A stretch of 20,653 nt of DNA from Neurospora tetrasperma FGSC 2508 (GCF_000213175.1 NW_009799099.1:6006204-6026856), one strand, 5' to 3'. Shown: positions 1 through 10,524, counted from the first letter of the stretch. Program-made: numbers and translations. Notes: generated from the letters alone by a model not told the origin.

Positions 1-108
1 ACTCCCCAACGACCTGGTTGCTGTAACCGAACTGAACACCGATCGACCGTACCGCACCCGCACACCCGCACTCCGCACCGCAAGTCCGCGCATTTGAACC
101 ACTGCCAT
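1..108 (-). CDS. possible 5' end of a gene leaving the left edge (presequence-like)
   Basis: An ATG at 108-106 opens a frame of 36 codons that is still open at the window edge. The start context is good for Neurospora (A at -3, GC after the ATG). The peptide starts MAVVQMRGLAVRSAG and is rich in Arg, Ser and Val, with no Asp or Glu, as in mitochondrial targeting presequences. This is inference only: the stretch is short, GC-rich and could be untranslated leader. I do not recognise the protein. The rest of the gene would lie left of the window. Confidence 0.22.
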   Translation of the reverse strand, partial: MAVVQMRGLAVRSAGVRVRYGRSVFSSVTATRSLGS

Positions 109-269
109 GCTTCCCTTCTATTTCCGTCTATTTCCCTGGTTCTGTCTTGCTTCACAAAAACACACACATATGCACACACACCCGTCTGGTCCGGACCTAC
201 GATCCGAGGTCTGGTCTTCCTTCACCAAACCTCTGCCGGCACGTGGTGTAGAATGCTAGCGCGGTGAAT

Positions 270-298
270 ACCTACTTACCTACTTACCTACTTACCTA
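270..298. repeat. tandem 8-bp repeat CCTACTTA
   Basis: Three head-to-tail copies of CCTACTTA are followed by CCTAGGTAG. The same TACCT/AGGTA words recur throughout the non-coding parts of the window. Confidence 0.85.
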
Positions 299-585
299 GG
301 TAGCAAAGTGACGATACCTAACCTTGTTCAACACAAAAGATGAATGTGTTTTTTTTTGTCACCTCCCAATCCTTAAAGTGTGAATCGTCAGTCAGATGAC
401 AGTACCATGCTAAGCTTTTTACATCCATGCAAGAGGTGTATATAGTGTAATAGGACACGTGCCGTTCGGTACCTAGCTAGAGCTTTGACCCTACGTTACC
501 TACCTTACCTAGCAAAAATTTGGTTCAAGTTTCAAATCACAACCCGGATTCTCAAAGAAAGCCAAGATCGGGACCAGTGTGTGAC

Positions 586-608
586 TTTTTTTTTTTTTTT
601 TTTTTTTT
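586..608. repeat. poly-T run of 23
   Basis: This is an uninterrupted run of 23 T on the plus strand. Its length is prone to slippage or sequencing error. No RNA polymerase III gene is visible just upstream. Confidence 0.9.
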
Positions 609-1430
609 CTCTTTGTTAGTGATAAGTGTTCGGGGTGTATACCCGGTTATAAGTGGACATCCATGTCGTTGATCACGTTAAGGTTTGGTTTGGTTGGGTG
701 CAGTGCAGTGTTTGGTTGATCACGGACCTAGGTTCCTTCCTGGGATGTGTGTGTTAGCTAGGGGAGGGAGGGGGAGAGGGGAGCATGGGTGGCATGGATA
801 CGAAGCTTGACCCAGCAGAGTGGTTTCAAGTCGGCAAGTCGATGATCCACGGCACCACCCAGACATGGCTGAAACGAGTGAAGGCATCACGACAATGCAC
901 AAACAAAAAGGTAGGTGAAGTCGAAGAGCTGATGGATTGATTTTGCACGAAATGAAATAAGAGGAAATAATGGAAAATAAAACAAGGGACACAGAAGAAC
1001 ATTAAAATTAAAATAAACATGATAATGGCAATAAAACAAAGAGGAAAAAATTCCTTCAACAGCACGAGTATTAGCTACACCTACGTATACATACAGAGAG
1101 ATGAGATCTTTGGTACCCCTCCTCCCCGCACCTCTCTCCTCTTTCGTCCATTTGACAAGGGAGTCTTTTCTGCCAGACTTGCCGAACTTTGATCCATTCT
1201 GCTGTTTACCTTATGCTAGTATGTTTCCCCCCACAGGCCCATCCGGAAACCAGTCCCGATCCCAGTGTGCAATTCCCCGTTGATCGCCGCCGAAACCAGC
1301 CCAGCCCAATCACCCAGCCTTGACGTGACGTGCCTATCCGTCCGGCCTGCCTAACCCCATTCTCCCATCCGACCGACCCAGTGACCAGACTGCCGAGCCA
1401 CAAGAGATGAATGGCAACAACCCCATGACC

Positions 1431-1443
1431 ATGATGGTGATGG

Positions 1444-1516
<73 letters not shown>
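1431..1516. repeat. (GAT)n trinucleotide tract
   Basis: About 24 near-perfect GAT units run from 1444 to 1516, preceded by imperfect ATGGTG units. In the minus strand it would read as poly-His or poly-Ile, which explains the long but meaningless open frames that cross it. It lies in non-coding DNA. Confidence 0.92.
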
Positions 1517-1517
<1 letters not shown>

Positions 1518-1708
1518 ACAAAAGTAGCAGGTGCTAGCAACATCAATCAAATGCCGCCTAGTCACCGCGTATAAGGATGATGATGCAGATGCAGTAGAAT
1601 GAAAGTATGAAAATGATGCCATTGTGTACATGATTAGTAGTAAAGGAAAAGATGGCATTGCAAATTGCAAACTGCCCATAACAAATGTATCCCGAGCGCC
1701 CCAAGGTA

Positions 1709-1757
1709 TAATTCGCCCGCCCGCCCGCCCGTCCGTTCCGCCAGCCCGTCCGTCCAG
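1709..1757. repeat. GCCC/GTCC tetranucleotide-like repeat
   Basis: Consecutive GCCC units grade into GTCC units. A similar GTCC/GTTC block occurs near 8880-8912, so this repeat class appears twice in the window. Confidence 0.8.
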
Positions 1758-1955
1758 GTTAAACCCATCCATATTTTTGGTCTTGTTCCGAGCCGGTGGG
1801 CTTCGTGCCTCTTCCTGACTTCGATGACCGCCGTGCAGCGCATCTATCGTGCTACTGCTACTGCTTGCTTGTGATGCTTCTTGCTGTATCCTACACATTT
1901 CGCCTGTTTGTGCCAACGTGTTCCTCCTCTTGGTTTATGTTGGCCTCCAGTTCTG

Positions 1956-1977
1956 CTCCTCCTCCTCCTCCTCCTCC
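1956..1977. repeat. (CTC)n tract
   Basis: Seven consecutive CTC units lie in a pyrimidine-rich stretch. Confidence 0.85.
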
Positions 1978-2155
1978 ATGCTTGCGAGCTTGTGTGCTTG
2001 CTCTGGTTCTCTCAGCCCTCTCCTTCTTGTCTCGTCTGTGTTCTAGCTTGTTCTGGTACCGGCCAGGAGTTCTGCTTTTGTAGATTCGATGACGAGCCGA
2101 GTCCCCAGAACTCAAGACTCGTGGTGGGAAATTCGGGCCCGCCGTCACATTACTC

Positions 2156-2323
2156 CTATACCGTTACCGAACTCTCGCTTCGGAGCTCCTTACACCGAGG
2201 GTGGCTGCAAGTGCCGCAGTAGAGTGTGCTCTTGCCACAGGCGATGACCTTTGCGCAGGAGCATGTGGTCGACTGCGAAATGAGCGTGGTCGAGCACGCG
2301 TACGAGATCTTGGTGCCGCACAT
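2156..2323 (-). CDS. small cysteine-rich protein, 55 aa
   Basis: The ATG is at 2323-2321 and the TAG at 2158-2156. The protein begins MCGTKISYAC and has eight cysteines in 55 residues (2, 10, 21, 23, 29, 36, 39, 44), including a CxC (21/23) and a CGTC CxxC (36/39). It has no signal peptide or membrane segment. Small ascomycete proteins starting with MC and carrying spaced cysteines are common in fungal genomes and their function is unknown; a zinc-binding fold is possible. Support for a real gene comes from the dense, regular cysteines and a well-formed intron in the leader (2626-2486). No further ATG lies just upstream in frame. A second protein of similar design starts at 20410. The function is not known. 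Confidence 0.5.
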   Translation of the reverse strand: MCGTKISYACSTTLISQSTTCSCAKVIACGKSTLYCGTCSHPRCKELRSESSVTV

Positions 2324-2485
2324 TTTGGATGATTCGGTTTGTTGAGTTGCCTTTGAACGATTGGCGAGTGACTGGAGTGGTAGTTGTGTGGTGATCTTGA
2401 TTGGTTGATTTGGTTACTTGTTTGCAGTTTAGCGATTGCTGATCAACTGCTGTTTGGGTAGAAGTAGGTAACAGTTGGTGGTGAT

Positions 2486-2626
2486 CTGGAAGATCGCTGT
2501 TAGCAACTTGTTTTCCGCAGAATTTTTTTGCGGGCGAGGACTTTGGGGCATCAATTCGACAACGTTCATTAAGTATCGAATTCACAGCCAAGGTGCCAAA
2601 AAGGTAGAGGAGATCATCAAACTTAC
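2486..2626 (-). other. probable 5'-UTR intron of the small cysteine-rich gene
   Basis: On the minus strand a perfect donor GTAAGT starts at 2626. A branch-like GCTAAC is followed by an acceptor TTCCAG ending at 2486. The intron is 141 nt. The exon upstream (about 2627-2700) looks like a leader, with a CT-rich promoter stretch before it near 2700-2760. Confidence 0.5.
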
Positions 2627-2699
2627 GTCGACTTGAAGTGACCACTGGATGGCAATAGAAATGGAAATCTCCTTCCTTGCTTGATTGAGGAAGATTCGT

Positions 2700-5600
2700 T
2701 TTGTTCAGTTCGTCGCAAGCGAGGAGAAAGAAGCGAAGAAAAAGTTCGACCGGTCAGAGAAGGAGGTGGGAGACGCTGGGAATTAGTCCGTCTCGGTCCA
2801 AAAGAAACCTTCTGTGGGTTGGTGATCTTGGGTAAGGCGAACAGGCGCAGCCAGGCAGTGTTCGATCGGCCAGCCGGGGGGGTATCGAAATGTCTGAGAT
2901 GTGGTGGAGAGTGCGTGTGTGTGCCCGTTTGCAAGTGTGGTGTGTGTCGGGTAAGGTAAGAAACACAACCTAGCCCAGTGATCACTCAGCTCTGTCGTCG
3001 GAGGTCCGCGATCGTGGTAGTGGTTCAAATTTGTGGTGTGTGGGTAGGGCTTGCTTGTTTGATGTGGATGATCACTGGCAGGGCTCGGTGGTTTTATAGC
3101 AGACTTTGCTCCTTCTCGAGTTGTTCTGTTCCTTCCCGATTCGTGTCGGCCTAAATAAGATGGGAGATCCGAGGTCCGGATGTGGGTGTAAAAGGCTGCT
3201 GCTGCTGCTGCAGGAAAGAACTGCCAAGAGTTGCAAATGCGTGACCGTGTCAAAGTCGGGTCGGCTAGCTAAGATATCAGGGGTTTAAGCTGAAGATGCA
3301 AAAGGCACCCAGCTGCTTGTATGAAGCCCCTTTCACTCTCTGGTCAGCTCATCAATGCAATGGACAAGCCGGGTTATCCATATATAGTTGTGTGTCGTCT
3401 TGTGTCAGTGTCCCATGCTGCTGTGCTTGTCGTCTGGTAACGATTAGGTAAGGTGGTTGTGGTGGTCTGGGGGTAGTAGATAGGAGAATTTTCCAGAGGG
3501 CTGATCTGATGACAGGCTCGTAGCGATATATTTTGAGTTTTGAGAGGTCAAGGTACTTGGATCAGAAATATATCGCGCCGGACGCATCGGGCTGCCCACG
3601 CTCTTCCGGGCTATGCCCCCATCCATGTCTGCCTCTCGTCCATGTTCAAGCCCATGCCCTCTGGTCGGCTGGGCCTTGTGTTTCTTCCGTGCTCTGTGTC
3701 CCACTCCGTGACCCCCCTCCGGGTCCTCCTTCAAGATTGACTCCTGAATGGTCGCCGTGCTTCCTGCTGCAACGTTGATGTCGACATGGCCCAGGATGGC
3801 ACCGGATGGAACCCAAAATTGACATTCCTGGCTGCTCTCACGATGAAGTAATGGCCGCTGCAAGCCCCATCGACCCCTGTCTTCTTGAGTGAGGCCCTTT
3901 CTGGTGTGGACGGTCCCGTCGTGGTCTGGTCGGTCGGCAGGGTCGATGATCTACCGACGTCATGCGGCAGCAAGCTGGTCAACAAGGGCACCACCACCAG
4001 AGGAGGCTTTTTACAAAGGCAGGCATGCACTGCTTGTGCCCTTCTTGGCTGGCTGCCCAAGTATGTAGGTACCTCTTGCCCGTCCCCGTCGTTACCTTTC
4101 TTGTGTGGTGCAAAATTGCAGTTACGAGACCAGTACCAGTCCGTTCCAGTCCGGTACGCCGTGTTAGTGGCTGGCCCCACGGCGTTTTATGGGCCTGTAC
4201 AATCCACCTTCCCCCGCCAACTCTCCCAGTCCACACAGGCTGCGGCCACGTCGTGCGGTAGGTAGAGGTAGACACGCGAAAGCATTTCCGAGACAGTGTT
4301 ACTAACAGATGTGTAAGCAATTTGTGCCGTGTCTTGTTAGCTCTACTGTACACAGGCATCAATTTTTGTACGAGCATCATCATCACCATCATCACCAACA
4401 CCAACCTCCAAACGATTGCACTCATCATCAACCTCAATTATTCTTTTTTCCTGTCTCACCAGCCTATGAGACACACCCAACCGATATGCTTGTCTGACGG
4501 ATGCCCAAAACATTGCCGACTCAGCAAGGATGCCTTATTTCCTCGCCAATAGTTCCAAGATGATGTTGTGCTCCGAACGCTCAAGGTGTGTGTAAAGTAC
4601 ACTAATCCTGCCCCCAATCTGCAAACCAACCCGAAGCTGGAAATGCTTCATTCCGGATAGCATCGTCTCCAGACCCTGAACTAATCCTCTCCCGGCTTTC
4701 CTTGAGCACACCTCATCTCATCCCACATCATGTCCTCTTGTGTTTTGGCGCCAAGCAGACGGGTTGGTTGCGGTTCATTGCATATTTGGGCTGAAACAAG
4801 CTGGAGCCGTGAAACAGAATTTGATGGAGCTTAGCTTGCCATTCTAAGATCTACCAACTGCTACACTACCTACCTTTTACATACATCTACGACCACACAG
4901 CTACACTATGTAGAGTCACCATACAATATGTGACCGGGGGAGCGATATGGAAAATGCCTAGCTTCATGAAACTTCCCCAAGATAGCGTTGTGGCCTGGAC
5001 TGCTCGCATCCACTCTGTTCGTATTCATCTTGGCCCTTTGCCGAGGGTTCCATTATTACCGGAGCTCTGTGGTTAGCAACCGGCGAAGGACCTAGGTATC
5101 AAATAACAAATCCACCGGCAAATTCCGGGCAGCTTCTGTTAACGTAGATCATGATTTTGCGCCTCTTGTCCTGGCCAAGCCTAGCTCCCCCTGGTCCGAT
5201 ATCTCGTCCCTGGATAGAAGGTGGGCAGGATTGGTCACTGCACCGACGGTGGATGGATGTCGACCCCGATTTTCCCTAGCGGGACCGAATTCTGCTCGAC
5301 TATACCTTAACTTTATGGAGACCTCTCCGGCCTGTCCGTCCTCCGACAGGAGCGGGAGACGACGACATCATCGGCCATGAACGGTTGTTCATCCGGCAAA
5401 TGTTGCCCTGCTGACGGTGTGATGACTTCAACGCTTCATTAACAACTTTTCTAATCTATGAGACCTTGACTGTTCCTCGCAAAGGGTACCATCCGCATTA
5501 TTATTGGAGCTGAAACTCGACGGTGCACTCATTTACCGGCGCACCGACGTCTTTACTAGCTGTCGTCGTCGTAAGCAAAACACCTCAAAAACATCATGGA

Positions 5601-7740
5601 TGTCTTGTTGATGGGTTTTGGCTAAACTAGAGGCGCCTACCTACCTACCCCACCATTTGACCCCCAAAGCCCAGACCCCAATTCAGCGCAAACTGCTGAC
5701 AAGCTTTTTTGGATCTCATCAGAACCGTCTGGTAACTCGCAAGTTCCTTGATTTGTTCCATCAGCCACCACCACCACCACCACCACCACCACCACCGTCA
5801 CCACCACCACCCGAGTAACCGAGCTGTACCCGGCTTCAACTTGCACTGCATGGCTATGTACTGCATCGAGCTGTACAATTCACCCTTTTGGATAAAGAAC
5901 CATTACCCAAGAGCTGAATCTCTCGCTGAAACATTGCTGTCAGTGCTGAAGAGTAGATCTTACAATCTCGATTCGCAAATCTCATCACCGATTGTGTGAC
6001 GGTCCAGTCCTGGGCGGTGAAATCGAATCCTAGTGGTTTTTTATGCCCAACACTGAAGGGCTATCCCAAGTAACCAGAGGCATTGACTGCTTCAGAGAAA
6101 TAAAAAGAAGAAAGAAAAGAAAATGCCGTAGCGGGAAAGCACCAATCAGTTGCGCGCAAAATGGCAACAATTGAGGTTTGATACCACGGTGAGCACATTG
6201 AAGTCAATATTAATTTCACTAAATCTGTCTGTCGTCAGATTACACATGTTTGAAGGACCTCCAGTGGATCTCTTGGAGGTTTTTTTTGGTGTCTTTTTTT
6301 TTCTTACCTCTAGTTACCCCCGCGACCCAGTAATGGAATCCCGGCCAGTGGCCCCGAACACCCCCCCGACCGCCGCGGTTGATACCGTAATTACGTGCAC
6401 GTACACACATGGGTGTTACTGTACAAACTCCGTACCGATGTTTAGCCGGCCAAATCAAAACACAGGCCAGCGGGAGGAACCGTCTTTCCGACAAAGGAAG
6501 ATTATGAGATGTACCTGTCGCAAGCTCGGACACGACCCGAGAATCTGGAAGTCGGCCAAATGAATCTGGGGCTTAGGGAATTAAATCAAATCTGACGTTG
6601 GGCGATCAGCGATTATCTCTCGTTTCAGGATTTTACTGGCGCTTACAATGGAGGGTACAGAGTAATATTCCGATGGGAGTTCATGATTCTTGGCCAAAAG
6701 CTAGGTACCTTGAAGACACGACGAGTTCTTCCTCGGTGAGAGTCTGGTTGTGATGACAACTTCAACTGGGTAGAGGTACTTACCTGGAAGGTTAGGTGCC
6801 TATGTGTCCGTCCGGTGACTGAGCAAATCATGAACCAGACGCTGTTGCTGACGCCGCTGAGAGACAGGCAAACAGTTCGTTCAAACTTAAAAAGAACCAT
6901 GCAGGCCCACCCTCAAAGCCCCAAAAGTCCAGAACACCGCCCACACCACACCCAGGGAAAAGAGCTTGGCATCTTGAAATCTGCCTTTAGTTGCGTTTCA
7001 CCTTTCATGACACACATTTCGGCTTTGCACCCACCCGCCCACCACACCGAGCCGCTGGCTCGAAAGATCAGCAAGGATCGCCATTAAGCCGCTGTTTCGA
7101 ATCGAGAGCGGGTACGAATAATAGAATGAAACGATTATTTGCATGATAAACGCGGCTACACACGTGCTGTGCACATGCTGTTTTTCAACAGCAGCGACAA
7201 AGAAACAAAACACGCCCCGAGAGGCAAAAGGGAAATTTGGGGGGAGGCCTCAAACCAGATCCAAAATGAACGGGTTCCCCTGAAGATCTTGATCGCTGCT
7301 GATCCAGTGATCCGGAGAAATAGCCCTACCCGTCCCCCTTTCCAGAGCCTCCTCTCGAGCTGAAAGAGGCTTCCTCCCCTTGCCATGGCGGAGCCGTGGA
7401 CACGAGATGCAATATGAACTCTATCTGTACACTACCTAGCCGACCGGTGATCACGCAGCAGAGAACGGCGACCTCATCACATACCTAGGTAGAGACAGCG
7501 CCAGCGGGAATCCAACCCGAGCATTTCCGAACGGCACAACATATCCAGCAACGCCGGTCCTCCTTCAATCTCCCAGCTCATTGTCCATCATTGTCCACAA
7601 ATATTTACGTGATACCCTTCCTGGTATAGGCCATCACTCATTTCCCTCATCAGCCACCGTCGCCGCCGGAAAAAAACAACAACAAATAGGACGCTCGCTC
7701 GGTGGTGCCAGGCAATCTCCAGAGGCGCGAGGCCGGGGCT
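2700..7740. other. long intergenic stretch without a recognised gene
   Basis: I found no reading frame with a recognisable domain or a convincing exon-intron structure in these 5 kb. Open frames of 130-155 codons near 2783-3253, 3444-3863, 3731-4180 and 3979-4437 overlap each other on both strands and look like by-products of base composition. Base composition is balanced, so this is not an AT-rich RIP relic. It contains CAT/CAC-type repeats (about 4376-4410, 5765-5812), TACCT/AGGTA motifs and one GTAGAGGTA (4262-4270; another at 6770-6778). It could hold a non-coding RNA or distal promoter DNA. Confidence 0.5.
5765..5812. repeat. (CCA)n tract with one interruption
   Basis: CCA units run from 5765 to 5796, are broken by GT, and resume to about 5812. 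Translated, this gives poly-Pro or poly-His, which is not evidence for a gene here. Confidence 0.88.
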
Positions 7741-7743
7741 TCT

Positions 7744-8027
7744 ATGTCGGGATCCGGGGTCCGCGCGGGCGTTGCTCAGGCGTGTTTTTTCGTACTCAAA
7801 ATTGCTTCCGAGGTGGTCGAGACCTGTTGTCTCCAGCCAGCTCTTGGCTGTCATGGAAGGAGTCATGAGGCAGACGAAAGATCTCATGATGGCAATGGAA
7901 ATAGGTGGAAATAGGCAAGATGTCTGAGGTGGAAGAAGCCGCCATATCCGGTCGGATCATGAAGTTGCCGAGACGCTCGAGTCTGGAACGTCAAAAGCTC
8001 ATTATGGTCATGGATGAAGTTCGGAAG
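7744..8027 (+). pseudogene. broken gene fragment, helical N-terminal region
   Basis: An ATG at 7744 opens MSGSGVRAGVAQACFFVLKI and continues to about VVETCCLQ. The frame then breaks at a perfect tandem 4-bp duplication (CCAG at 7833-7836 and 7837-7840). The shifted frame reads AVMEGVMRQTKDLMMAMEIG until a perfect tandem 10-bp duplication (TGGAAATAGG at 7896-7905 and 7906-7915) breaks it again. The third frame reads SEVEEAAISGRIMKL and ends in MDEVRK at 8027, directly before a donor GTAGGT. Counting one copy of each duplication, the three pieces share one frame of 90 codons ending in phase 0 at the donor. The composition suggests amphipathic helices, loosely like the N-terminal helical domains of fungal NLR or HeLo-like proteins, but I do not recognise the family. 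The downstream exon cannot be fixed. It could be a recent pseudogene or an allele-specific lesion. Confidence 0.42.
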
Positions 8028-8141
8028 GTAGGTACTGCTTGGCTTCAGCTTTCTTTCCCTTCAAGTCTTACCCATACCATTGCATGAGACTGCCACTACA
8101 ACGTTGCATATCACAAGCGGAACTTTGCGCCGGCTTGCGCC

Positions 8142-8461
8142 TCACGTGTCGTACATATGTATCCGCTCCCGCCCTCTGAGTCTAGAAGCCTTGGAACTTT
8201 GGAAGGGCTCCTCTATAGGAGACACAGAAATGCTTGGCGGCTTGGCTTCCATCTTGTTGCTGAAATCGCCAAACTCGATATAGAAGCCTTGCCCCGTCAC
8301 ATTTGCAGAAAAAGTGGTGTTTGGTTGATTTAACAACTGGTTTCAGCTCAACGACTGTTTCGGGACCAGACTCAATGTCGACATGATACCTCTATCCTTC
8401 CCCAGGCATCAATCACCACACATTGATTTCGAAATGCGATACCGTTCCGAAGATTCGACAT
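8142..8461 (-). CDS. hypothetical two-exon gene, 88 aa (weak)
   Basis: On the minus strand an ATG at 8461 gives 24 codons to 8390 (starting MSNLRNGIAF). A 53-nt candidate intron follows (GTATCA at 8389 to CCAG ending at 8337), and then 64 codons to a TGA at 8144-8142. The exon-2 peptide includes FSANVTGQGFYIEFGDF and uses mostly C or G in third positions. The branch site (CTGAA) is poor and very close to the acceptor. The plus strand over the same bases also reads open for long stretches, possibly a decayed continuation of the fragment at 7744-8027. At most one reading is likely to be real. No family is recognised. Confidence 0.2.
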
Positions 8462-8878
8462 GCTCGAGATCCAGTCTTTGACTATACACGTATTGATCTT
8501 ACCTAAAATTCAATATATCGGATGTCGACTAATCCGCCAGGCCAATTTGTTACCTTCTTCTTCTTCTTTTTCTTCCTCGCTGGCTGGGCCTCACCGCCGT
8601 CGTCGTCGACATGGAACATCAAAGTTTGGTTCATGGTTCTAGCCTTTTCTTTTTCCCTCCCCAATGATTTTTTTTTTCTTATCTGTCACTTGACCTCAGA
8701 CATCCTCTGCCTCCGCAAATGCTCAACCCCTCAACCCAGCAATCGCAAGCGAGCTACTGCAGCAGACTTGGAGTCAATTTCATTTTTTTTTTCTTCGCTC
8801 CCCGTGATCTTCGGTGTCTCGCTCGCTTCAATTCGTTTCTTGAATCGCTTCTTCGGCACACCCTCCCTTCCCGCTCAT

Positions 8879-8913
8879 TCGTCCGTCCGTCCGTCTGTCC
8901 GTTCGTTCGCCCG
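8879..8913. repeat. GTCC/GTTC tetranucleotide repeat
   Basis: Tandem GTCC units pass into GTTC units. A GTAGAGGTAGGTAGGTA block follows at 8932-8948. Confidence 0.85.
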
Positions 8914-9393
8914 CTCATTCGTTACCTGTAGGTAGAGGTAGGTAGGTATCTTTATCCCGTCCGCAACATTAAATTGCCTGTAGGCAGGTATCTTCTTGTA
9001 TACCTCCAGGTAACTTCGAAACATTTAGCAAAATTATCACCGAGATTCCCGCCGACACCATCGTGGCCATCGTCGCCATCGTGACCCAAGCGTGCATGTA
9101 CGCTGAGGCTGGTACACTCTGTACTCTTCCTCTGCTTTCTCCCGCATGGCATGGTTCTCCTTGCCAGTCGTGGTGGTCCTCCAGTCGGCTCGCGCAAATT
9201 CCGCACGAGCAAATTCCGCGGTGTCCCAAAAAAAACAAAAGCCAAATTTAGATTGGACCAGACCAGACTAGACCAGCCTGTGCTTTATGCATTTTCCACC
9301 ATTCACCCCGCCTAGCAAAAAGGGTACACCCCCGCAAATACGGGCTCGGCAGCTTCCGTTGGGCGTATGTGCTGTTTGTTTGTTGCAAGCAAA

Positions 9394-9414
9394 AGCAAGC
9401 AAGCAAGCAAGCAA
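9394..9414. repeat. (AAGC)n tetranucleotide repeat
   Basis: Five AAGC units in a row, preceded by a related GCAAGCAAAAGC sequence. Confidence 0.85.
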
Positions 9415-10454
9415 AGGAACTTATGGTCTGTCGGGATATTTTTCCAACGTCGGTCGTTCGGTTGAAAGCCGTGCCGTTGAGAAAATGGAAGGTCGGTCGA
9501 GACCGCGACCGCTGGAACGCCGAAATGGATACCTACTTGCAATAATAATGTCATGCATGATGAAATGTTTGTTTGTATCCATCCATCTAGGTGTACCCGT
9601 CGACCCGTCGACCCGTCGTAAGCTTGCAAGGTTCCTTTGGTTGTGAGTAGAGAGGTATTTAAAGAATGGCCGGGTCTAGAACTATGCTAGACCGTCGTCA
9701 CATGATGCAGATTCCATATGCAAACGGAAAGAACATGAGGGAAAGCCGCTGCATCTTTGCAACTGGATAATGGTGGGTGGTGGTGGTGACTAACATGACT
9801 CGCCAAGACTCACGATGTCCCTCAACTTCCACTTTTCAACCTTTCTTTTGCTCTCTGCCAAGACGCCATTATCTCGTCAAGAGGAACATGTACGTACGTA
9901 CAAACAAAAGAATCCACTGCTTTTACATACCTACTTTATCTGGAAGGTAGGTATCACCTGCATAAGGTACTGTAGGTAGGTACTTAGCAAAGCCAACTCA
10001 ATCGCGATCGATCCTGCACAATTATTGTGCGTGTGCAACAAATGCAATGACGCCAATATTGAACCTGACTGGTACAGCCGCTGGCTTTGTGCTCCCACAA
10101 ACCTAACCTTGACCGCAAAAGTTGCCCAACCCAACCGAAGAGCTTCGCAAGCTTCCACCCACTTCCATTTCTACTTCCACCTGACGGCTTTGTTGGTTAC
10201 CTATCTATCCCACATCGTGAGATCCGAAATCGAGCGGGCGTAGGAGGATCTCGCGATACTGTATTGATCGAACGGAGAGACCTCCGGGTAGCTCTAGAGG
10301 TAGTAATCGCTTGGTAGTCGTAGGGGTCGCCGCTATCAATTTTACCTAATCCATTGTCTTTGTTGTACATACCTAGCAAAAGCGAAAAAGAAAGTTCCAG
10401 ACCTTGTAGATCGGATGATTGGAGACTCTGATACGCCGTGTGTTGAAGATTGAA

Positions 10455-10524
10455 GCTTGAAGATGGGTGTGAACTCGCGCCTGCTGCAAAGAACCAGCGC
10501 TCTTACCAACTGAGGTACCTTATG
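10455..10524 (-). other. degenerate tRNA-like element
   Basis: On the minus strand the stretch carries a D-arm/A-box-like sequence (TACCTCAGTTGGTAAGAGC). An anticodon-arm-like hairpin (GCTG and CAGC around GTTCTTTG) and a weak B-box-like AGTTCACACCC follow at about tRNA spacing. The T-arm does not pair, and no complementary acceptor ends can be found. It therefore does not qualify as a functional tRNA. It could be a decayed tRNA gene, the tRNA-derived head of a SINE, or chance. Confidence 0.25.

Larger units (their letters stand above)
119..2150. other. intergenic, microsatellite-rich, no gene recognised
   Basis: Reading frames here are short or made of translated simple repeats (poly-His or poly-Ile from the GAT tract, poly-Ser or poly-Pro from CTC). 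The stretch holds TACCT-type motifs (270-300, 470-515), a poly-T run, a long GAT tract, GCCC repeats and a CTC tract. The 3' UTR of the small minus-strand gene ending at 2156 probably lies in the last few hundred bases. Confidence 0.6.
8480..10450. other. intergenic, repeat-rich, no gene recognised
   Basis: No domain or plausible exon set was found. The stretch holds TTC/T-rich tracts (about 8550-8580, 8668-8680, 8782-8795), a GTCC/GTTC block, an AAGC tract, a GTCGACCC direct repeat (9599-9616) and many AGGTA/TACCT words (8931-8950, 9930-9990). Confidence 0.55.

Noticed and set aside
270-298. A CRISPR-like array
   Set aside because: The repeats are 8-bp tandem units without spacers, in a fungal nuclear genome.
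1206-1916. A 236-codon minus-strand frame with about 30 histidines
   Set aside because: The histidine run is the translated GAT microsatellite and the rest shows no domain; other frames over the same repeat are equally open.
5331-5350. A short inverted repeat (CCTGTC/GACAGG) resembling a terminator hairpin
   Set aside because: It is a 6-bp stem with no T run and no neighbouring gene; eukaryotic genes do not use such terminators.
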